From Saccharospirillum alexandrii (GTDB lineage Bacteria; Pseudomonadota; Gammaproteobacteria; Pseudomonadales; Natronospirillaceae): DNA of 64,000 bases. A model generated the notes under the pieces. The model ran no database searches and had not been told where the DNA came from. It saw only the letters and a list, made by a program, of their open reading frames with translations. Each line of letters begins with the position of its first letter. Positions within the stretch are counted from its first letter, which is position 1. The position numbers were made by a program, and so were the translations under genes. Below are positions 59,397 to 64,000 of the stretch, piece after piece. The stretch is from the NCBI RefSeq assembly GCF_004000275.1, contig NZ_RCIP01000002.1, positions 991,781 to 1,055,780 of the forward strand. The letters are read 5' to 3'.

Positions 59397-59560
59397 AGGA
59401 GCCTGTCGGACTTAGGGGGATCGAAGCGAGGGAGTGGGACGGCGAGACCAAATGTTTGCAAATTTCGAGTGCATAGTGGGTCTATGTGCTCGAAATTTGC
59501 GGATATTTGGGCCGTCGTCCCGCTTCCGCAGCCGGTTCATCCTAAGTCCGACAGGCTCCC
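59397..59560. repeat. 164-bp foldback (MITE-like) element
   Basis: Terminal arms of 20 bp (59397-59416 and 59541-59560) match at 19 of 20 positions; the right arm reads CCTAAGTCCGACAGGCTCCC. Inside, GCAAATTTCGAG (59458-59469) and CTCGAAATTTGC (59489-59500) pair perfectly, and GGGACGGC (59436-59443) pairs with GCCGTCGTCCC (59511-59521) with a bulge. The whole element can fold on itself. It ends 11 nt before the deacetylase-like gene and may supply its leader. It has no coding content. Confidence 0.8.
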
Positions 59561-59571
59561 AGGAAGACCCG

Positions 59572-60483
59572 ATGTCTGGCTTGCCGCCCATGGTGCACCA
59601 CCCCGACTACAGTTTCCCGTTCCCGCCCAAACACCGGTTCCCGATGGCAAAGTTTGGATTGCTGGCGGACTACCTGCGCGGTCAGGGACTGCTGACCCCC
59701 GACAACACCTACCGACCAGGAAAGTGCCGTGACCACTGGCTGAACCAGACGCACTCTCCGGATTATCTGGCCCGGTTCATTAACAACACCCTATCGCGCG
59801 ACGAACAACGCCAGATGAACCTGCCCTGGAGTGAAGGGCTGGTCAAACGCACCTTACTGGCGCCATCCGGTACGGTGCTTACCGCTCAGTTGGCACTGCA
59901 CCAGGGCCTGGCCTGTCACCTGGCGGGCGGCACCCACCATGCGCACTATGACCACGCCTCCGGTTTTTGTATTCTGAACGATCTGGCTATTGCCACGCAT
60001 GTGCTGCTTAAGCAATCCGATGTACGACAAGTGCTGATTTTTGACTGCGACGTGCATCAGGGCGACGGAACCGCGGCCTTGCTGAAGAATGATGAGGGTG
60101 CGTTTACCTGCTCGATTCATTGCGAAACCAATTTTCCCTTCACCAAGCAAACCAGCGATATGGACGTGGGTTTGCCCAACGGCATGGAAGACGATGACTA
60201 CCTGGATGTCGTCGACACCACGCTGAACGAAGCACTGCGGCGTTGCTCACCAGACATCGTGTTGTACGATGCCGGTGTGGACGTTTTTTCCGGTGACCCG
60301 CTGGGGCGCCTGAACATTTCAGAAGCAGGCATCCGGCAGCGCGACCGGCTGGTGCTGAGCAAGTTGCTGCATAGGGGCATTCCCGTTGCAACAGTCATCG
60401 GGGGTGGCTACGACGACGACCGCCAGGCGCTGGCCAAGCGTCATGCCATTGTTGTTGAGGTGGCGGCCGAGCTATGGCGCTGA
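59572..60483 (+). CDS. Histone-deacetylase-like amidohydrolase
   Basis: A 303-aa zinc-dependent deacetylase-family enzyme. MVHHPDYSFPFPPKHRFPMA opens it, LAGGTHHAHYDHASGFCILN near residue 118 holds the catalytic His-His pair, VLIFDCDVHQGDGTAALL near 155 gives the zinc-binding Asp and His, and IVLYDAGVDVFSGDPLGRL near 230 the second Asp. Bacterial relatives act on acetylated small molecules such as polyamines rather than histones. The ATG at 59572 with AGGAAG 5 nt upstream is used; an in-frame start at 59434 lies in the foldback element. Confidence 0.9.
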   Translation: MSGLPPMVHHPDYSFPFPPKHRFPMAKFGLLADYLRGQGLLTPDNTYRPGKCRDHWLNQTHSPDYLARFINNTLSRDEQRQMNLPWSEGLVKRTLLAPSGTVLTAQLALHQGLACHLAGGTHHAHYDHASGFCILNDLAIATHVLLKQSDVRQVLIFDCDVHQGDGTAALLKNDEGAFTCSIHCETNFPFTKQTSDMDVGLPNGMEDDDYLDVVDTTLNEALRRCSPDIVLYDAGVDVFSGDPLGRLNISEAGIRQRDRLVLSKLLHRGIPVATVIGGGYDDDRQALAKRHAIVVEVAAELWR

Positions 60484-60639
60484 AACCGGCTTTAGGAGCG
60501 GCTTGTCATGCCAAAAGACGGTGAACACCGCTACCGAGTCACGGGCAGCTCCGGCTAGGTCCGTTTGTGCAACAACTCGCAGCTGGTGTCGGTTATAAGA
60601 TTGTTGTCTTCGTGAAACATCATCTTGCCTAATCTATGA

Positions 60640-60682
60640 GGTCAGAGTCATTGATCAGAATGCTATTTCAATGTCTCTGACC
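60640..60682. repeat. Imperfect 15-bp inverted repeat in accessory DNA
   Basis: GGTCAGAGTCATTGA (60640-60654) and TCAATGTCTCTGACC (60668-60682) match at 14 of 15 positions around a 13-nt loop. It lies in the gap between the deacetylase-like gene and the 72-aa membrane gene and could be an end of a lost mobile element or a terminator-like hairpin. The remaining 224-bp gap shows nothing else. Confidence 0.55.
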
Positions 60683-60707
60683 CATTGATTGATGAGGTAA
60701 CCGAAAT

Positions 60708-60926
60708 TTAACTAATGAGACCCAGAGATTTGATCCCCAAATATATTAGTGGTGGTGCTGCGCATGCTGTATATACCCCCAGCAAGGCAACCATAGGATA
60801 CTTATAGAATGTTTTCTTTTTTGGTTTCACGCGCCCAAGAGTTAAAAAATATACAACACTCCACCCTATGCCAAATATTAATGGCATAACTACCTCTCCG
60901 ATAATATACGAAACTAGGAAACTCAT
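60708..60926 (-). CDS. Small membrane protein, hypothetical
   Basis: A 72-aa protein with two hydrophobic segments (SYIIGEVVMPLIFGIGWSVV and MVALLGVYTACAAPPLIYLG) separated by a basic loop (LGRVKPKKKTFYKY). AT content is higher than in the main part of the window, which suits acquired DNA. The ribosome site is weak (TAAG), so the call is tentative. Confidence 0.5.
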   Translation of the reverse strand: MSFLVSYIIGEVVMPLIFGIGWSVVYFLTLGRVKPKKKTFYKYPMVALLGVYTACAAPPLIYLGIKSLGLIS

Positions 60927-60985
60927 TCTTACAGATCACTCATGTTCAAAACGCCATGCGCAGAGGCCGGCTTTGGGGCCAGACC

Positions 60986-61713
60986 GCTGCCGAGACACCC
61001 CCTCCTTGCCTATTAGGTTAACCTATCACAGCGCTGATATCGAAAGCTGCCTAATGAAGTTGGCTCTACAGCGGGTGGCAACCTGCCTGGCCTATGTGGA
61101 CTTAAACCCCATTCGGGCACAAATGGCCGCCACACCAGAAACGTCAGAGTACACTTCCGCCAAACAACGAATAGTTACGGCCCAAGAAGATCCGGAATCA
61201 ACAGAGCCACATCAGCCAACATTACTATTCCCGTTTGCAGGTTACCCGCGACAAGACATGCCTGCTGGCCTCCCCTTCCGGCTGCAGGATTACCTGGAAC
61301 TGGTAGACTGGACCGGGCGACAACTTAGGGATGACAAGCGTGGGAGTATCGACAATGGCATACCGCCGATTCTTGAACGCCTAAACATCGATGCTGAACA
61401 TTGGATCTACAACACCCAACACTTCGAGAGCCAGTTTAAAGGGCTCGTGGGTACCGCCATATCTATAAAATCCAAGTTCCAACAGTTCGGCTACCAGAGA
61501 ACCCCTGGGCTTGGGTTGGCAGAGCTACTTACTTAAACATTCCCTTTTAAAAGTTAGCTCCACGGGGCAATCTGAGGCACTACTGTGCATGGAAAGCAAA
61601 AACTTCCCTGGTTTTCGTGCAGATTAACCCTATCTGCTAATTTTCTTGCAACACACCTCAAACAAACCTCTTTGGCTGAAGCATCTCAAACTGCTTTACT
61701 ACGGTGCCTGTCC
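60986..61713 (+). pseudogene. Y1 (REP-associated, IS200-like) transposase element, copy 1, internally deleted
   Basis: From GCTGCCGAGACACCC (60986) to CTACGGTGCCTGTCC (61713) this matches copy 2 (62653-63743) but lacks about 386 bp that carry the transposase catalytic part (copy 2 positions 62723-63108). Remaining codons from ATG 61054 to 61536 encode the C-terminal CLAYVDLNPIRAQM region and tail of a Y1_Tnp-type transposase, but no HUH pair or catalytic Tyr region. It cannot be active by itself. Confidence 0.8.
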
Positions 61714-61734
61714 ATTTAATATGTTGTTTCAGTT

Positions 61735-62538
61735 TCAAATATTCCACCCCTGAATTTCATGATGCCTTTTTACGTATTCAGCCAGTGGCCGTTGTTTCTT
61801 CTGAAAGGGCAAATACAATTTTTTGCCATGAAGTCGAGACGTAAGAAGTTCATCCATTTTAGAGTATTCGCCCTCTTCACTTCTCGGATCGAAGTAATGA
61901 ATCTCATGATCTTCAGTAAAGGTAATCAGCCCTCTATCAAAGAGCTTGTGGTGAAAGCTGTTCAGGAGGATGCCATTGCGGACATCTAACCGCTGCTCAC
62001 CAGAGGCTTGAGACCACGGAATAATATGACAGGCTTCAAGCGCCTCAGGAAAACTGATCTCCGTAAACGCACATTTGTGCCTATACGCACGAAGAACTGC
62101 GCTTCGAAAAAGCAGTTGCTTGACTCCGCGCGATTTAACCTTTGCGTATACCTCTTCAGAATCGCTTGGATCCTGAACTAAGCGTTTTGTTAGTTCATCA
62201 AACGATGTTCCGTCCGCGGAGAACTCAAACGGATTTTCCAAGCTGTTCCAGTTGTACTCCCAAACTGCTTCATAGCCTGCAGCCAGATCGTCAAAACGAT
62301 GGGCGATAAACCCGGTGCCGGGCTCACCTGACTGGCTAACCACTAGTATGGTAAGTGGTGGAAGTTGCTCGGATAAGCAATAGTCTTGAATTAACCCGAG
62401 AACGTAGCGAATCGGGCGGTGATGAATTCCGAGTGCTCCCGCCAACGCGCCATAAGTAATAGTTCTTTTGTCTTTCGCTACCGCTGCGAGAATTGGCCAA
62501 GCGCGCGAGGCCCTCTCAACCTGATTTACCTGGGCCAT
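61735..62538 (-). CDS. HNH endonuclease with N-terminal winged-helix-like domain
   Basis: A 267-aa protein with a strong ribosome site (AGGAGG) before ATG 62538. Residues 10-70 (RAWPILAAVAKDKRTITYGA and LAGALGIHHRPIRYVLGLIQ) resemble a DNA-binding winged helix of the alkyltransferase-like type. Residues 160-230 are an HNH nuclease: YRHKCAFTEISFPEALEACH then IIPWSQASGEQRLDVRNGIL and LNSFHHKLFDRGLITF, giving the His, Asn and His. The gene sits between two copies of a decayed transposase element, suggesting it arrived with mobile DNA. A restriction or defence role is possible; no methyltransferase is adjacent. Confidence 0.85.
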   Translation of the reverse strand: MAQVNQVERASRAWPILAAVAKDKRTITYGALAGALGIHHRPIRYVLGLIQDYCLSEQLPPLTILVVSQSGEPGTGFIAHRFDDLAAGYEAVWEYNWNSLENPFEFSADGTSFDELTKRLVQDPSDSEEVYAKVKSRGVKQLLFRSAVLRAYRHKCAFTEISFPEALEACHIIPWSQASGEQRLDVRNGILLNSFHHKLFDRGLITFTEDHEIHYFDPRSEEGEYSKMDELLTSRLHGKKLYLPFQKKQRPLAEYVKRHHEIQGWNI

Positions 62539-62652
62539 AGCCTACCTCCTGAAATGTAACGCCCGCCATCACCGGTGGCAAAACCAGAGCAAAGCTGAGA
62601 TTTTGGCATCAGGTTAATGGCATGGTTAGCTTTTGTTGATGACAAAGTGTGT

Positions 62653-63743
62653 GCTGCCGAGACACCCATTCCTAGCTTATACAGTTAAACTATCACAATG
62701 CTGATATCAATAGCTGCCTAATGTGGGTGTCACGAGAGTGCGCCGATGTGTATGCGCTCGACATCTGCGCCTATGCCGTCATGTCTAACCACTACCATGT
62801 GGTTTTGCACATCAACGCCGAGAAAGCCGGGTCTTGGACGGATACCGAAGTTATCGAACGCTGGCACACCCTATATGCCGGAAATTTTCTCAGCCACCAG
62901 TATTTGGCCGGTAAAGACCTGTATGACGAACAGCTCAGGGTCATCGCTGAACGGGTAGAGGAATGGCGCGACCGCCTGATGTCGATCAGCTGGTTCATGC
63001 GAGCTCTGAATGAAGATATAGCCCGACAGGCAAATGCCGAAGACGGCTGCACCGGCCGCTTCTGGGAGGCACGCTTTAAATCTCAAGCGCTACTCGATGA
63101 AACAGCATTGGCAACCTGCTTAGCCTATGTAGACTTAAACCCCATCCGAGCACAGATGGCTGCCACACCAGAAACTTCAAAGTACACTTCCGCCAAACAA
63201 CGAATAGTTACGGCCCAAGAAGATCCGAAATCAACAGAGCCACATCAGCCAACATTACTATTCCCGTTTGCAGGTTACCCGCGACAAGACATGCCTGCTG
63301 GCCTCCCCTTCCGGCTGCAGGATTACCTGGAACTGGTAGACTGGACCGGGCGACAACTTAAGGATGACAAGCGTGGGAGTATCGACAATGGCATACCGCC
63401 GTCTTGAACGCCTTAACATCGATGCTGAACATTGGATCTACAGCACCCAGAACTTCGAGAGCCAGTTTAAAGGGCTCGTGGGTACCGCCATTTCCATAAA
63501 ATCCAAGTTCCAACAATTCGGCTACCAGAGAACCCCTGGGCTTGGGTTGGCAGAGCTACTTATCTAAACATTCCCTTCTTAAAATTCGCTTCACAGGGCA
63601 ATCTGAGGCGCTCCTGTGCATGGAAAGCTGAAATTGGACTGGTTTTCGTGCAGATTAACCCTACCCACTAATTTTCTTGCAACGCACCTAAAACAAATTT
63701 CTATGACCGAGGTATTTCAATCTTATTACTACGGTGCCTGTCC
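62653..63743 (+). pseudogene. Y1 (REP-associated, IS200-like) transposase element, copy 2, truncated and frameshifted
   Basis: This copy is the fullest. The ORF from ATG 62721 has YALDICAYAVMSNHYHVVLH, which is the HUH histidine pair of Y1 transposases, then WFMRALNEDIARQANAEDGC with CTGRFWEARFKSQALLD and CLAYVDLNPIRAQM. About 40-50 N-terminal residues expected of the family are missing. Near 63402 it has lost two bases (AT) relative to copies 1 and 3, which stops the frame at 63407; the tail continues in another frame to 63567. The conserved 3' flank ends CTACGGTGCCTGTCC at 63743. Confidence 0.82.
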
Positions 63744-63768
63744 TATTACGCCCTAAGGTGCCTGTCAT

Positions 63769-64000
63769 AATGGCATACCGCCGATTCTTGAACGCCTAAA
63801 CATCGATGCTGAACATTGGATCTACAACACCCAACACTTCGAGAGCCAGTTTAAAGGGCTCGTGGGTACCGCCATTTCCATAAAATCCAAGTTCCAGCAG
63901 TTCGGCTACCAGAGAACCCCTAGGCTTGGGTTGGCAGAGCTACTTACCTAAATACACACTTATAAAAAATATCTTGTCACAAGGCAACCTGAGGCACTTC
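63769..64000 (+). pseudogene. Y1 transposase element, copy 3, 3' fragment (runs off right edge)
   Basis: From 63769 the sequence rejoins the element at the GGCATACCGCCGATTCTTGA region, so it carries only the last 60 or so codons of the transposase (to a stop at 63951) and then part of the 3' flank. It begins directly after GGTGCCTGTCAT, close to the end of copy 2, as if one insertion had joined another. The window ends before its right boundary. Confidence 0.7.

Noticed and set aside
60868-61053. N-terminal part of a 222-codon frame covering transposase copy 1
   Set aside because: This part precedes or spans the element boundary at 60986 and bears no resemblance to a transposase; only codons after 61054 match copy 2.

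Overview
The window looks like a chromosomal segment of a free-living, probably marine or halophilic gammaproteobacterium. The evidence is moderately high GC with short intergenic gaps, two TRAP transporters, a DabAB inorganic-carbon pump, an outer-membrane usher, and lipoprotein and Tat signals. An Oceanospirillales-type host (Saccharospirillum-like) is my guess from gene content and was not tested. No rRNA, tRNA or CRISPR array was seen.

Region 1 (1-15515) is a catabolic locus for hydroaromatic acids. A TetR gene cut by the left edge diverges from a TRAP transporter (dctPQM), a fused 3-dehydroshikimate dehydratase (quiC type) and a shikimate dehydrogenase-like enzyme. A LysR regulator with two DNA-binding domains follows. 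Next comes a second TRAP transporter with the lower protocatechuate 4,5-cleavage genes: ligK, galD, ligI, a DUF1932 oxidoreductase and ligC. Together they would import quinate, shikimate or dehydroshikimate, make protocatechuate, and carry ring-cleavage products to pyruvate and oxaloacetate. The ring-cleaving dioxygenase LigAB and the hydratase LigJ are not in the window.

Region 2 (15643-30054) holds an RDD membrane protein, a hydrolase/NTF2-like pair, and a LysR gene divergent from dabB-dabA plus a small third gene. These are followed by glyA, sdaA, a DgcA/N-methylproline-demethylase-like flavoprotein, a TetR regulator and proC. The last group points to catabolism of methylated amino acids (betaines) through glycine, serine or proline.

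Region 3 (30287-48819) is mostly secreted and envelope functions: an M28 peptidase, a serine hydrolase lipoprotein, a small spore-coat-U type chaperone-usher fimbrial operon, glutaminase and a secreted protein. It also has a DMT permease, a triad (LVIVD beta-propeller lipoprotein, di-haem lipoprotein, Tat-exported DUF1501 protein), and an ECF sigma factor with a VOC protein.

Region 4 (49010-60483) is a mix of small operons: a PLA2-like secreted protein and a three-gene membrane/HTH/DUF4173 module with two near-identical operator-like sites. It also has a ZIP transporter, a 56-aa membrane miniprotein, a ChaC-like cyclotransferase, an HxlR/nitroreductase divergent pair and a histone-deacetylase-like amidohydrolase. 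A 164-bp foldback element lies just before the last gene.

Region 5 (60600-64000) is accessory DNA: three decayed copies of one Y1 (REP-associated) transposase element, with an HNH endonuclease gene between the first two.
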